DNA from: Gloeophyllum trabeum ATCC 11539
Taxonomy: Eukaryota; Basidiomycota; Agaricomycetes; Gloeophyllales; Gloeophyllaceae
Length of the DNA stretch: 64,000 nucleotides
Direction: 5' to 3'
Assembly: GCF_000344685.1 (NCBI RefSeq)
Contig: NW_006920413.1
Location: 1,057,717 to 1,121,716 of the forward strand
Part shown: positions 23,174 to 34,478 of the stretch, piece after piece
Numbering within the stretch: the stretch's first letter is position 1
Layout: each line of letters begins with the position of its first letter
Made by a program: the position numbers and the translations under genes
Notes under the pieces: generated by a model
What the model was told of the DNA's origin: nothing
The model's input: the letters and a program-made list of their open reading frames with translations, nothing else
The model's database searches: none

Positions 23174-24521
23174 ATGTCTCCGTCTGAAGCTGCAACCTCA
23201 GGTCAAGACTACGGGCCAGACGATGACCAGCCGCTTGACCCCTCTCAACCAGGCGCGCTCACGCCCACAGAGCTCTTCTGGAGGCGTCACCAACAGTGGC
23301 TTGAAGGAGCCGGATACATGCTCAGAGAGCGTTACCGCGATTCTTGGCGTCCATCTTGGATTGGGACAGGCAAGCCTTACTTTCGATGTACCGATGGGAT
23401 AGGTGCACAGGTAAGCCAGTTGTCCCCCCATTGCGTCAGTGCGTAACTCGGGCAATGAGGAGTAGCGCGGTGGTGTCATCGACGCGACGCGTATATCGGA
23501 CGGCGCGCTGGTCACGTTGAAGCGAGTGAGAAAGTCGCGCCATCCTCATGAGGTTGAGATTGGACTGTTCTTCATGTCTGAACCTCTTGTCTCCGATCCC
23601 AAGAATCATTGCGTTCCAATACTCCAGGTCCTCCAGGTACCTGAGGATGATGACCTGTCTCTAATAGTTATGCCGTATCTGCGCGTCTACTACTCTCCTC
23701 GCTTCGAGACTTATGGCGAAGTGGTCGCCTTTTTCAAGCAAGTATTTGAGGTTAGAGTCTACACGAGATCATTCGGAAGTTGCTGAACGTCTATTCACCA
23801 GGGGCTGCAATTTATGCACGCACATCGCATAGCTCATCGGTTCGTCATGTTGCATTGCAGCACCCTTCGTAACACTGACCTCATATGTTTTCGAAGCGAC
23901 TGCGATGGGCGGAATATTATGATGGACGGCGTGTCCCTATACCCCGAAGGCTTTCATCCGATACGATCTAACATGAAACCGGACTTGAGTGGCTTCGCTC
24001 CGCATTATACCAGGACGCAGCGGCCTACCAGGTATTATCTGATTGACTTTGGTATATCACGGCGGTACAATCCGGAAGACGGTCCCCCTTTGGAGCCCCC
24101 AATCCTAGGCGGTGACAAGAGCGTACCAGAATTTCAAACATCCGACGAACCGAGGGATCCATTTCCTACTGACGTATATTATATGGGGAACATGATCAGA
24201 GAGGACTTCATCAAGGTGAGCAGCGTCCGAGTCTCACCATACCCATACTTACCGGGTCCGCAGACCAAATACGGCTTTGAGTTTATGGAGAAGCTCGTCG
24301 CCGATATGGTTCAAGACGACCCCACAAAACGGCCGACTATGGACGAAGTGGTCACTCGCTTTGAATCAATCCGCAAATCACTCAGTAGCTGGAAGCTCCG
24401 GTCTCGCATTCCCGAACGAGACGAATTAGCCATAATTGAGGCATATCGCGCAGTAGTCCACTGGAAGCGTCGCGTCTGGTATGTCCTGCGGCGCATCCCC
24501 GCTGTGCCTCTCCCCTGTTGA
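23174..24521 (+). CDS. B-type protein kinase, copy 2
   Basis: Five exons fit in phase: 23174-23410, 23466-23750, 23802-23839, 23897-24215 and 24264-24521 (378 aa). Exons 2, 3 and 5 have exactly the lengths of copy 1 (285, 38 and 258 nt). Family motifs are ELFWRRHQQWLEGAGYMLR at the N-terminus, GALVTLKRV with lysine 98, HPHEVEIGLF (probable helix-C glutamate), HRDCDGRN (D188), LIDFGISRRY (D237), DVYYMGNMIRED and the tail VLRRIPAVPLPC. All catalytic residues are present. It pairs head-to-head with A-type copy 2 and tail-to-tail with a decayed C-type kinase. Confidence 0.87.
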
Positions 24522-24940
24522 GCCTCGGATTATTTTATGGGTGGATGGTGGATTTTCGACTGTCTCTACGAGGTCTAATCTGTGCTCTGACTTTGCTTTC
24601 TACTTGCTATCTACTCGCTATTGATTCCTACGGTCATTACTATGTGTTGTCTTCCCCCTGCTCGCGCTGTCGAATTTCGACGTTGGTCAGCCGCGATCTC
24701 GGTCTCAACCTAATGGAGCGGATCCGAAACGATGGTGTTCCCCTGACCTCTGGTCATCAGTGTCAGTGTGAAGGGTGAGCAGTGTGAAGGGTGAAGTGTG
24801 AATCACAGCTTTGTTCCCAAGTCGCGCCTTTGGACATTCCATCTCGGGTCAAACCCTACTCCTGTCCGTAATGAACGCTGAGCCGTCACTTTAGCTCCAT
24901 ATAAAAAAGTCAGTCACGATTGACACAATCGCCGAGGATT

Positions 24941-25490
24941 CTATCCAAGTAGTATTGTCATCGCACTCCATGCATCTACACTATTCATCCTCTCAGACGG
25001 ATCATGAACCCAGCAAGATTCTATGATGGCCCAAACACTGTCCGGGACTGACGCCGGACGGGCGGGCCGCCGTCCGTTGCATACCCTCCTGGCAATACTA
25101 TTGTTGTTGGCTTTGCTGCCCCATGTCAGTTGCTTTTGATACATCTGCTGAAGTCAGCAACACAGCACATAATAGGCAGAGGAAGGCATTACCGTTAGAC
25201 AAAGGCATGCAAAACTGTACATATCCGCGGGGGGTCTCGGCTTCCACTGTCCCTCAAACTCAAGGGTTTCTGGGGCTGCGTAGTGGACGTTGCCGCGGGG
25301 ACTCGAAGTTCCCGTTGTAGTGAATGATCCGGCAAACGTGCTCAGGCCAAAGTCCGTTATACATGCATTATGGTTACTGTCGATCAAAACGTTGCCCTCG
25401 AAACGAAAGATCAGTGTAAATCTCAGAGCAGCCGAGTGCGGGGAACATACAGCATGCAGGTCCGCATGAACCATGGGTGGGCATACCAAT
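24941..25490 (-). pseudogene. Truncated C-type kinase relic (no N-lobe)
   Basis: Only the C-lobe remains: PPMVHADLHA (ending 25451), GNVLIDSN...TDFGLSTF and AAPE (25396-25193, 204 nt, the same length as the matching exon at 30.8-31.0 kb), and the last exon (25144-24941, with VPDSVWAIIESCW). Splice sites between these exons are intact. Upstream of about 25490 the similarity stops: no ATP lysine, helix C or N-terminal helical domain can be found before the acylphosphatase gene. It occupies the position of the C-type kinase in the second copy of the A-B-C block. Confidence 0.8.
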
Positions 25491-25940
25491 GGGGAACAAG
25501 GACGCTTGAAGGTGTGCCAGGAAATTCAGTCCTGCATTCCGAGAGTGATAAGCGTCTTGCCGCTATTCCTCTTCACGAGAACAACACCCCTGTCAGGACC
25601 TTCGTGGACAAGGACAACGCCAAACCGTGGGTGAAAGTATATGCCAATCCCGCACATCGCGGCACCCTGAAGTTGGACAGGCATCAGGAAAAGCAGTCGC
25701 CTAGCCGTGAACATGATACGTAAGTAACACGGACTTGTAGAACATGGCGCATTATGCTCGGTGGCGGACTTGGTATCATGATAGAAGGTTCCGAACACTG
25801 CAGACGTCTGTGGGTGTTTTGACTTCCTCCTAGCTCTGTGGTTACACTGTTGTGATGGTAAATGGGCGGCTACACGATTATCTTTGCCATCGGTGTCATT
25901 TCGCACCAGATCACCCGCAAGCTTCAGTGCAGACTCACCT
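25490..25940. other. Interval at the breakpoint of the truncated kinase
   Basis: This is where the missing N-lobe exons of the C-type relic should be. A plus-strand open frame starting with ATG at 25370 runs through to 25723, but its first part is antisense to the relic and it has no recognisable domain. No transposon ends are visible at the breakpoint. Confidence 0.4.
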
Positions 25941-26366
25941 TCACCGTCGAACAGTAAAATCCTTCAAACCCCACTTGATATCCTCCGGCTTCTCCACTGT
26001 CTCCTCCTTCTGGATCTCCACACCCGTCACCTGTGCGATGCTGGGACCCTTGCCCAGCAACTTCTTACTTCCCTCGCATCCGTCCTGTCAGTCAGCGTGG
26101 ACTGGTCGGGGAAGAGTGAGATTGACATACAAGTGCTCGATATCTTCGTCAGAGCCGAGCGCGGCGCCGGCGACGTGCCCCTCGGGCGTGTTCTGGATGT
26201 AGCCCGTGACGTTGAGCTGCTTCGCTTCCTTCGCCGTCCAGGCGCGGAAGTTTACGCCTTGGACGCGGCCGCGGACCTGCACAAGGCAAAGATATAGGTA
26301 AGGAATTGAATGGGGACGTTAGGGGAGGCGTACGAGGTACTCGATGTATCGCATCCTCGAGAGCAT
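25941..26366 (-). CDS. Acylphosphatase
   Basis: Three exons: 26366-26334, 26276-26127 and 26084-25941 (108 aa, near the usual 90-100). The enzyme hydrolyses acyl-phosphates such as 1,3-bisphosphoglycerate and carbamoyl phosphate in the cytosol. The active-site loop VRGRVQGVNFRAW spans the exon 1/2 junction region, with catalytic arginine R22. The catalytic asparagine is N40 in GYIQNTPEG. The core continues to GPSIAQVTGVEI and the usual C-terminal strand is present. The 42-bp last intron is short but GT-AG. It is a housekeeping gene sitting inside the kinase cluster. Confidence 0.92.
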
Positions 26367-26823
26367 GCGATGTGCAAAGTGGCGGTCGGAAGATGGAAGG
26401 GATGGGCTCGTAGCGACGTCATCGATCTTTATCTTATCTTATCATCCAGAAGTCAGGAGAGGACGCGTAAAAATCCTGAGCAGGATGTCTGCAAAAGGCA
26501 GCTGAAGCTGAGGGACGGTGGTTCCGCGAGTGGCATACGGAAGGCCTTATACAAGGGAGCAAACATGCGTCCAGTCAACTTGCGAAACGGACAGAAAGTA
26601 TCGATGCTCAGTGAACATGTTGGGCGAGCCGTCGAGTGATGTGGACGGTAAGCCGTGTCCGCTTCGGACAAGGGAAAGCTTAGAGACCATAAGTAGGGTT
26701 AGGGTAAATGGAATTCGTCTCGGAGACTATAGATATACCACACATACAGTAATGCCTCTTTAATACACGCCTCCCGAACGTATCGATGCCTGCAATCTTA
26801 CTGTCCTTCTCCTTCCTGCGCAA

Positions 26824-27456
26824 CTATTCGTCGAGATTTATAGCCTTCCCGAATTTCGCGTAGAGGACGACCTTGAGCTCCTTCATCGTCGTCTCGCACT
26901 CCTCAGCTGACGTTGCCAAAGCAGCTATTTGCGAGGAAATGGACTCTTGGTCGCTCTCTAGACGTTTCATAGCACCGGAGTGCGAGAGGTTGAAGAATGA
27001 TTCGCCAATTTTGTACCTGCGGGTAGGGTGGCATGAGTCCCTCGGTGGCAGGCGTGACAAGTCAAGCACGCACATTACTGGCTCATCTTCGTCTGCAAGC
27101 TCGAGTTCAGTGGATAAATCATCTAGTGCCTCTTTCTCTTGCTAAATCACAAAGTCGGTTGCCGTGAGATGAGATCAGCGGACGTCAGCCATACGCCAAC
27201 GCACCTTCAAACCCTCCAGCTTGGCTTCGATAGCTCGTAGACGTGTATTTAACTTTGAGAAATTGTTTATTCTCTGCTGATCTTCTGGAAGTCGGAAAGT
27301 GTCGGAATCAGTTGCGGTTGACCGGTGCTGGGACAAGAACTAACCCCAGGTCACCTCGACGTCGTCGGTCTCTTCCTCTTGCGCTAGCTGCAGAAAATGG
27401 AGTTGGCCTTCGTCATTTCTCAGAGAGTGATAGACGGATTGGCTCACCATCCGCAT
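26824..27456 (-). CDS. PFD4: Prefoldin subunit 4
   Basis: Five exons fit in phase: 27456-27448 (only 9 nt: ATG CGG ATG), 27387-27345, 27284-27205, 27141-27074 and 27016-26824 (130 aa, the family length). Prefoldin is the hexameric jellyfish-shaped chaperone that passes nascent actin and tubulin to the CCT chaperonin; subunit 4 is a beta-type subunit (yeast Gim3). Signature segments are EDQQRINNFSKLN, ELELADEDEPVMYKIGESF and the C-terminal helix KELKVVLYAKFGKAINLDE. Two coiled-coil helices flank the beta hairpins. It is divergent from the sphingosine-1-phosphate lyase gene. Confidence 0.93.
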
Positions 27457-27964
27457 ATCGTCAAATATTCGTGCTCGAGCAGGAGTGACTCTTGTAAAGC
27501 CTGCCTATAGGCTCGGGAAAGAGAGGACTGTGGAGAAGTGTATGATGTTGAGTTGATGAGAACGTGCCTCGGGGCTCGGAATGGCCTCACTTCCGGCGCC
27601 GAGCCGATCGTCGTCGGACACACGCAGGCCTTGCTCGACGGCGGACTCGTCGTGCAGAACACTCTAAACGTCGTGCAGCACGTCTGGCAGCTGACCACCG
27701 TTACACAGGACTTCTGCTTCCCTTCCCGGCCTCGGTCTTGTGATTCAGACGTCTCCAATCCGGCGTCCTCGGGAGTGCCGCTATCCCCTACCAGCACTCC
27801 GGAACACATAGGCTCAGTTTATCACCGGCGCAGGCCCGGAAGAGGCTGCAGACTTTCAACTCACGACCTCCACGTACAACTGTGCAAGAGGACCAAGGTG
27901 ATATTTTCTTAGCCGTCCAAACCGCACTATTCTAATATGGACCAGTGGCATAGAACTCGGCGAA
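27457..27964. promoter_or_regulatory. Shared promoter interval between prefoldin 4 and sphingosine-1-phosphate lyase
   Basis: 508 bp between divergent start codons. Long open frames exist on both strands (27538-27912 plus, 27809-27444 minus), but they overlap each other and match no known family. They are probably chance frames in GC-rich promoter DNA. Confidence 0.45.
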
Positions 27965-30384
27965 ATGTCGTCAGTAGTACAGAAGGCCAGCAGTAATGTC
28001 CGGGCGGCTGTGTCGCAGCGGGCCCTCACCTTCGACAAACTCAAGACCGCGCTGTTTTTCTATGTCGTATGGACAAACTCGCTCAAGCTTTACCGGCACC
28101 TCTGTGCGCGGGGCATCGCATCGACCCTTACGGACGTATACAAATGGGTCGCACAGGTGTGCGCGTCTCCCCCTACCCAGTGTACACCTCGTCCTCATTT
28201 ACCCTTCTCCATAGAAAGTGATCTTGCTCGTGCTGCGCATGCCGAAGATGAAGAAGAAGGTCGAGACGGAGATGGCGAAGGCTAAGATCGACATCGAGAG
28301 CAAGCTTGTGCCACAAGGTCCTAATGTCATCCGGCACCTATCCTTACCGTCCCAAGGTAAGACGTCCGACTGGATTACCCAGGAGATGCAGCGGATGGAT
28401 GAGGAGATGGGGAACGAGGTTGACTGGAGGAGTGGGAAATTGAGCGGAGCCGTCTACCGTACGTTGCAAACGAATCTTTTACGGAAACCCTGCTTGACCG
28501 TACGCTGTGTCAGACGGTGGTCCCGACATGGAACAAATCATTGTTGCTGCCTTCCAGCGCTACTGTGTCTCGAACCCCCTCCACCCGGACGTCTTCCCAG
28601 CTGTACGCAAGATGGAGGCCGAGATTGTCGCCATGTGTCTACGGATGTACAACAACCCTGACGGTGCTGGTACGACCACGTCGGGAGGGACCGAGAGTAT
28701 CGTAATGGCGGTCAAGACCCACAGGGAATGGGCACGCTTGGAGAAGGGTATAACTGAACCTGAAATGTGAGGTGACCCAACCTGAAGGTTATGGTTAGTT
28801 CAACTTGATTCGAAATATGTGTTTCCCAGGGTCGTACCCGAGTCCGCGCACGCTGCGTTCGATAAAGCCGCGGACTATTTCAAGATCAAGTTCCACTCAA
28901 TCCCGGTCGACCCCGTTACCCGCCAAGTTGACCTCAAGCGGGTCAAACGCGCCATGTAAGCTATGGTGAATATTTTATCCCATTCTCGTTTGAACCAATC
29001 TGTCGCAGTAACGCCAACACGATCATGGTCAACCCCTTCCCATTCTCATGGTACTATTACTCACCGCAACCTGCTCTAGCTGGTGGGCTCCGCTGTCAAC
29101 TTCCCCGACGGCAACATGGATCCCATCCCGGAACTCGGCGCGCTCGCCAAGAAGCACAACATCGGCCTGCACGTCGACTGCTGCCTCGGCTCGTTCATCG
29201 TGCCCTTCCTCGACGAAGCGGGGTTCAGCGAGTTCCCAGACTTCACCGGGACAGGGGGGCGCAAGAAGGTGCCGCTGTTCGACTTCCGCGTCCCCGGGGT
29301 AACGAGTATCAGCTGTGATACGCACAAGGTGTGTGGCAAGTTTGATGTGTGGGTGCTAGGGTTAGGGTCGGGCTAATGTGGGTGTTGTGATTCAGTATGG
29401 GTTTGCGCCCAAGGTTTGTGGAAGGTCACCCACGGATAGATGCATAAGTATACTGAGTGCTTTGTCTTTGACTTGCGATGGGGTCTTTAGGGTTCCTCTG
29501 TCGTCATGTACAGAAACGCGGAGCTACGAAGGCACCAATATTATCTGAATCCGGAATGGATGGGTACGGATCTCCGCTTTGGGTGTGTGAGTTGTCACTA
29601 AGACCTGCTATCACATAGGGGGTGTGTATGCTAGTCCTAGCTTAGCCGGGTCTCGGTGAGTCGTGTCATGCCCATTCGTCGTGGGACGTCCATCTTACTG
29701 CAACTCGATTCTCCAACCGTGTCGCGCACAATGTATTTCCTACTTATAATCCTTAAGGCCTGGCTCACTGATTGCTGGCACATGGGCCGCCATGCAATAT
29801 ATGGGTCGCGAGTAAGCTTCTCCCTGCCTGCTCTTGATCCGCACTGACTATTAATCGTCATCCAGTGGCTACCTGGCGTCCTGCAAATCCATCGTCTCCT
29901 GTGCCCGCAAGATCGGCCAAGCGATAACTGACTCTATCCCCGAACTCTACGTCCTCGGCAATCCACCAGCCTCTGTCGTCGCCTTCGCCTCGCGATCACC
30001 GCAGGTTAATGTTCTGGAGGTCGGGGACAAGATGCGCCAGAAGGGGTGGCACTTGAACGGGCTTATGCGACCCGCGGCGGTGCATATTGCTTGCACGGTA
30101 AGGTTGCATTCGCGATTTGGACTCTGTAATTTATGGTGTTGTAGCGCTTGACGGTCCCGATCGTGGACCAGTTCATCGCGGATCTCAAGGACTCCGTCAA
30201 CGAGGCCAAGTTGAGCCCTTCTGGCCAAGGGTCTATGGTCGCGGTCTACGGTATGTATCCAAATCCCACCCTGTGGCTGGTGTATTGAGACATCGTGTCA
30301 GGCTTGGGAACTTCAAGTGCCGTAGGGCCGAAGATGGTCAGTCGGTTGGCCACCGCTTTCTTGGATGCATTGTACAAGGCTTAG
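27965..30384 (+). CDS. DPL1: Sphingosine-1-phosphate lyase
   Basis: Thirteen exons fit in phase: 27965-28156, 28215-28458, 28514-28766, 28830-28955, 29009-29027, 29080-29328, 29396-29413, 29491-29563, 29619-29655, 29758-29811, 29866-30097, 30145-30250 and 30302-30384 (561 aa, normal). The ER-membrane, PLP-dependent enzyme cleaves phosphorylated sphingoid bases to a fatty aldehyde and phosphoethanolamine, the exit step of sphingolipid breakdown. A hydrophobic N-terminal helix (TALFFYVVW) anchors it. PLP-domain motifs are [28 protein letters not shown] and the Schiff-base lysine in SCDTHKYGFAPKGSS (K361). Exons 5 and 7 are only 19 and 18 nt; exon 7 encodes YGFAPK right after the catalytic lysine. 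Confidence 0.93.
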
Positions 30385-30569
30385 GGATGGGCTTGGGGAC
30401 GGTTTGCTTCTGAATTGTCGTAGTGGCTCTTATGTTCTTAACTTTATCATTCAGATTATGCCTTCTATATTCAGATCGGGAAGCATCCAGGTTGCTCAGA
30501 AAGTCCACATGCTAGAGTATGCTGTCCTTTCTGGACCAAGTCTGTGGTATACGCTCTACGATCCTCGTA

Positions 30570-32261
30570 TCAATCCCTTCGTAGTGCTCTCAATCTCTGC
30601 CAAGCCTCCAAACTTGTCATCCTCTCCTCAGGATCCTGCGCCCAGCAAGACTCGATGGTAGTCCACACTGCCTCTGGAATCTCCGGTTCTGATGGGCGGG
30701 CAGGCCGCTCTCCAAGGCGTTTAACCACGTAAGTGACAGCGCTCCTTGATCGGTGCTGAGGCCACGGCCACTGCGATGTGTATGCCTGTTTCGGGCGCCG
30801 TCAGCATTTGGACAAGATCGTATGAACTGTGGCCGCACCGTATAACCAAGGCACCCGAAGGCATACATGTCAGACGCTGGCTTTGGGTCCCGCTTTCCGC
30901 TGAAGGACATAAGTTCTGGAGCCAAGTACTGGAAAGCCCCCTTCTCTGTTTCTGTTCCAGCAGTAGTGAGTGATCCGTAGAAGGTGCTGAGACCGAAGTC
31001 GGTCAGTTTCGGCTCAAGATTATGGGTTATCAAAACGTTGCCCTGTGATGTAAGTAGGTCAGTGTGGGCACACAGTCAACCGGGGAACATCAAGTCACAG
31101 GATGAAGATCCGAGTGAACCAACGGTGGGTTGTGAGCGTGAAGATATGAAAGGGCGTCAGCAATGTTTACGAGCTAGAGCGACGATTGTGTCAAAAGCGC
31201 CTTTTGTGCCAGTGAGACGGACCACGTACTATCTTCAACGGATCATAGGCCTTGTCTCGGGGAGAGATCTGTAGATACGTCCAGAGATCTCGGTACTTTG
31301 CCCATGGCGAGACCATGCAATGCAACGCCGAACCTGCTTCATGCCACTCCCATATCCCAAGCAACGGCGCGATACTGTCGTGCCATACTTGTTTCCAAAC
31401 AACCATTTCACGGCGGAATCGCTATACTCGCATGAAGGATTGAGTGCCACCAGTCAAACGACATCTGTCATGGAGAACTCACCTTGACGTTTTTCTCGGA
31501 GACCGATTCCAGGTTATTACTATTTGTTAGCTCGGTCAATGCTTTGATTGCAACGTCCTTCCCCTTCCACTTCGTTCTGTAGACCAATCCATAGCCGGCC
31601 GGAACTTTCAGCTGTGAGTTGAAGGCGGGAGTCTGTACGTCACGGTCTTCGATGATTAAGAAGGGAGGCACGACATCGTAGTGATAGCAAATGTGGCGTA
31701 GCGCGGCCTCGCACTCCATTCGGAACTTGTTCAGAACACGTGAATCTGTGTTCGAAGGACCGTCCCATATCGGAGTCTCGTCTATCGTCTATGGCTGCGT
31801 CATCATTTCTGCGTATGACAGCAAAATATAGCTTGGGACGTACCAGTTGCAAGGTATTAACCAGTATGTTGATAACAGGGAGCGGAATTCCAAGGATGTC
31901 CGGGTGTAACTCTGTGCTTGCGCTGAGGGCGTTCAGGCCCTGCAGCGTGCCGGTGAATCGGACTTTGTCCGCTTCACATAAGTGTGGTAGGTCTATCCGT
32001 GGAGGATGTGTCTCGGTGCAACAGTGGGAGCCTACGTCTAAGCTCACCTATGATCTCAGAGCAGATATATTGCTTCGTTCTGTCGATATCTTCGAGCTTG
32101 CTTTTGACGCGTTCCGCTTCTTCCTTGATCCTGTTGAGCCCCGCGTTTACTGGGCATTTGTATTCCCATAATGAATACTTATCATCATCTGTTTTTGTTG
32201 GCTTAGATGAAGAATTATTCCCGGAGGTGTGGCTAGTGTTGTGGGTCCGTTTGAACGCCAT
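30570..32261 (-). CDS. C-type protein kinase (TKL-like), copy 2
   Basis: Seven exons fit in phase: 32261-32048, 31992-31844, 31788-31483, 31421-31230, 31173-31099, 31042-30839 and 30785-30570 (451 aa). The exon pattern mirrors the C-type gene at 18 kb, with the 192-nt and 75-nt exons identical in length. N-terminal helical domain (DLPHLCEADKVRFTG), degenerate glycine loop (PAGYGLVYR), VAIK lysine 203, RFRREMVVW helix C, catalytic loop HSDLHPGN (D309, N314), DFG at 327-329, APE, and C-lobe ending AVWTTIESCW. HRD is replaced by HSD and the catalytic-loop lysine by histidine, as in the other C-type copies. It follows the lyase gene tail-to-tail with 185 bp between stops. Confidence 0.85.
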
Positions 32262-33600
32262 GAGCAAAGCGAAATCCGTGATCTCCACCGAGCACCATCG
32301 AGGGTATATATACCCCAGCCATCATATATGATGCCCAAGCAAATTCGCAAAGGTAGTCCGCTGACTGCACTCCATAACCTCAGTGTATCCATGACGATCC
32401 TAGGGATGACTTTGTATCTTCAGTGTCAAACGTAATGCGAAATGAGGTCCGCGACGTATACGAACCCCTAACCATTGTTTTTGTTGCGGTTAGCGGGACA
32501 CCTTTGACTGTCATTCCAGGATAAGTGGTGTTCCGAGAGCACGGCCTTGTCGCAACTGCAACATCATTGACTTCGAGGACAAAAGCCTCGAGCTTAGTTT
32601 GCCGGCGAACTAGCAGAGTAGGACCCCAGACACCTCCGTGGAATTACCCCTTTGCTTCCGCAAACCCTAAAAATCCCCCCTGATCGATCGCAAGTGATCG
32701 GAGGCGGATCTTCGAAAGTCCCAACTGGGATGTTGTGTATGTTTGTGGGTCCACTCTCTCATGGACCTGCCACCTTTGCATTACGGGCAATGACCAATCA
32801 ATTTTCATTCTGCATTGAACCGCCACGGAATATCGAGACTGCTTAGAACACTAGCATCGTGAAATATCTACCCAAACTGGTGATCTTTTGCTAGTGTATG
32901 GGGGGCGGGGGCATGCGGGGGGATGTAATTCGCGTGCTCGATATTGAGCGCCTCATGGACGGGATACAGGCTGTTTCTACTTCTATTTCGGAGAGCCAAA
33001 TGTGAGATTCTTCGGCCGCGTTCTGTATCGTCCGCCTAATTGTTAACTGTTGCAACAACGCTTCAGAATCCACCTATAAGCCTGTGCTAGGATCCCGAAG
33101 AGTCAAGACGCAACATTTAAGATTTCAGGGCCAGACTTACCGTACTTGCCAAGAAGCCTGAGATCGCCAACATGGTTCCAACAATTGGGCCGTAGAGTGC
33201 GGAGCTTCATGACCGGGTCTGCCGAAGACGCCTGCTCCCCGCACCTCGACACCTGCGACAGAGCAGAGAAAGATGAAATCATCGAAAGCACAGGAATCCG
33301 TTTCAATGTTAACGTGTCCTTTCGCGAGGGGAAAACAATAGTAGACGGCATCCCGCGATTAAGTTGATATTCCCGTGTCGTAGCCGTGTGCAGAAGCAAT
33401 TGCTGACGGCGCCCAGCATAATATGAGATCCCCATGGTCGCCTCATGCTTCCTATTAAGAAATACAGGGATAGCCACAGATCTCAGCAGGATAGGTAAGG
33501 ACGGACATCGATGGTTCACGGAAGCTACAGCCATGAGGTAGCACATTACCAGTACATGCTCCGTTCCTAGAGTGAGCCGGAGGGTTCCAGGAATCGCATC
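32262..33600. other. Intergenic region, no gene recognised
   Basis: Promoter side of C-type copy 2 and a gene-poor stretch. A 147-codon minus-strand open frame (33546-33103) has no ATG-supported context, domain or splice partner that I recognise. Confidence 0.4.
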
Positions 33601-33649
33601 GCTGCTACGATCGTCTAGAGCAGATTCCAGGAGGACGACAGGTTCCTGT

Positions 33650-34430
33650 ACTGGATCTCCAGGGAATTCGGTATCGAACTATCGTTCGACGCCATCCGTC
33701 ACATCCCATCACACGACTCCGTGTATCAGTAGCGTCTTTGCTTGTCAGGAACGACGTTCGTAGATGGTTGGACAATGGAGTGATGGACTTGCCGTGAGCC
33801 CAAGTTGCGACACACCTGAGCACGCGGGGACCCATAATTCACATTGTTGACCAGGTTCTGCTTACATATTCGTCAGTAACGCATGAGCAATGCTGGACTT
33901 ACTCGGGCTAGCGACGACATGTCTCAGCCCAGCCGCGCCGACCCAGGAAGATGCAGAATAGGCCAAAGGTTGCACAAGAGCACATGAGGGAACCAGTTCT
34001 TGTTTTCGAACAACGTGGCTTTCGAGCGATGGTTTCTGCGGAACAAAGCCTCGTGGCAGCTGCCGCAGGGACATCACACCTTCAACCTTGACTACACGTG
34101 TGAAGTGCGGCCATCTCACCCGCTACGTAAACACACTGAGGCACCATTTTCCTCTTGTGTCGAAGCTCCGAGTGTCGTCGCGGCATGGCGCGGGATTGGT
34201 ACCGTTATTCCTACCAATCAACGCAGGCAGCGTCAAAGGAGAATATAGTACACATACCATGTGGGCGGCTCTAAGGAGAACAATGATTCGCACTTGAACG
34301 GGAACAGGGAAAATTCTGAAAATAAGACGAGCAGATAGCAGCAATAAAGCAACCGAACAACACTTGTAAATTAAGCCAGAATGGAGTAAGAGGGTGAAGC
34401 TTATTAGACAACAGCTAAAGCATTTCGAGA
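33650..34430. repeat. Duplicated flank (copy 2), inverted relative to about 15.7-16.65 kb
   Basis: This is the 3' flank of B-type copy 3, read on the minus strand. It matches the 3' flank of B-type copy 1. Recognisable pairs include the minus-strand phrases TRGKWCLSVFT (near 34140) and GLRHVVAS (near 33930). The homology is interrupted by many indels, so the duplication is not recent. No open reading frame survives in both copies. Confidence 0.6.
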
Positions 34431-34478
34431 GCAAAGACGACGATCAAGCACGACAACATCGACAATATGAGCCAGTAA

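Noticed and set aside
25370..25723. 117-codon plus-strand frame with an ATG
   Set aside because: The first third is antisense to the C-type kinase relic and the rest has no recognisable homology; kept only as a note.
26690..26705. Telomere-like (TTAGGG-type) motifs here, near 29355, 42930 and 56983
   Set aside because: Only one or two units each, in intergenic or intron DNA; no array, so not a telomere or interstitial tract.
27444..27912. Overlapping long frames on both strands between prefoldin 4 and the lyase
   Set aside because: They overlap each other antisense in a divergent promoter, and neither shows a known family, introns or a conserved motif.
29329..29413. Apparent truncation of the sphingosine-1-phosphate lyase after the PLP lysine
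   Set aside because: An 18-nt exon (29396-29413) flanked by proper splice sites supplies YGFAPK, and the gene continues normally.
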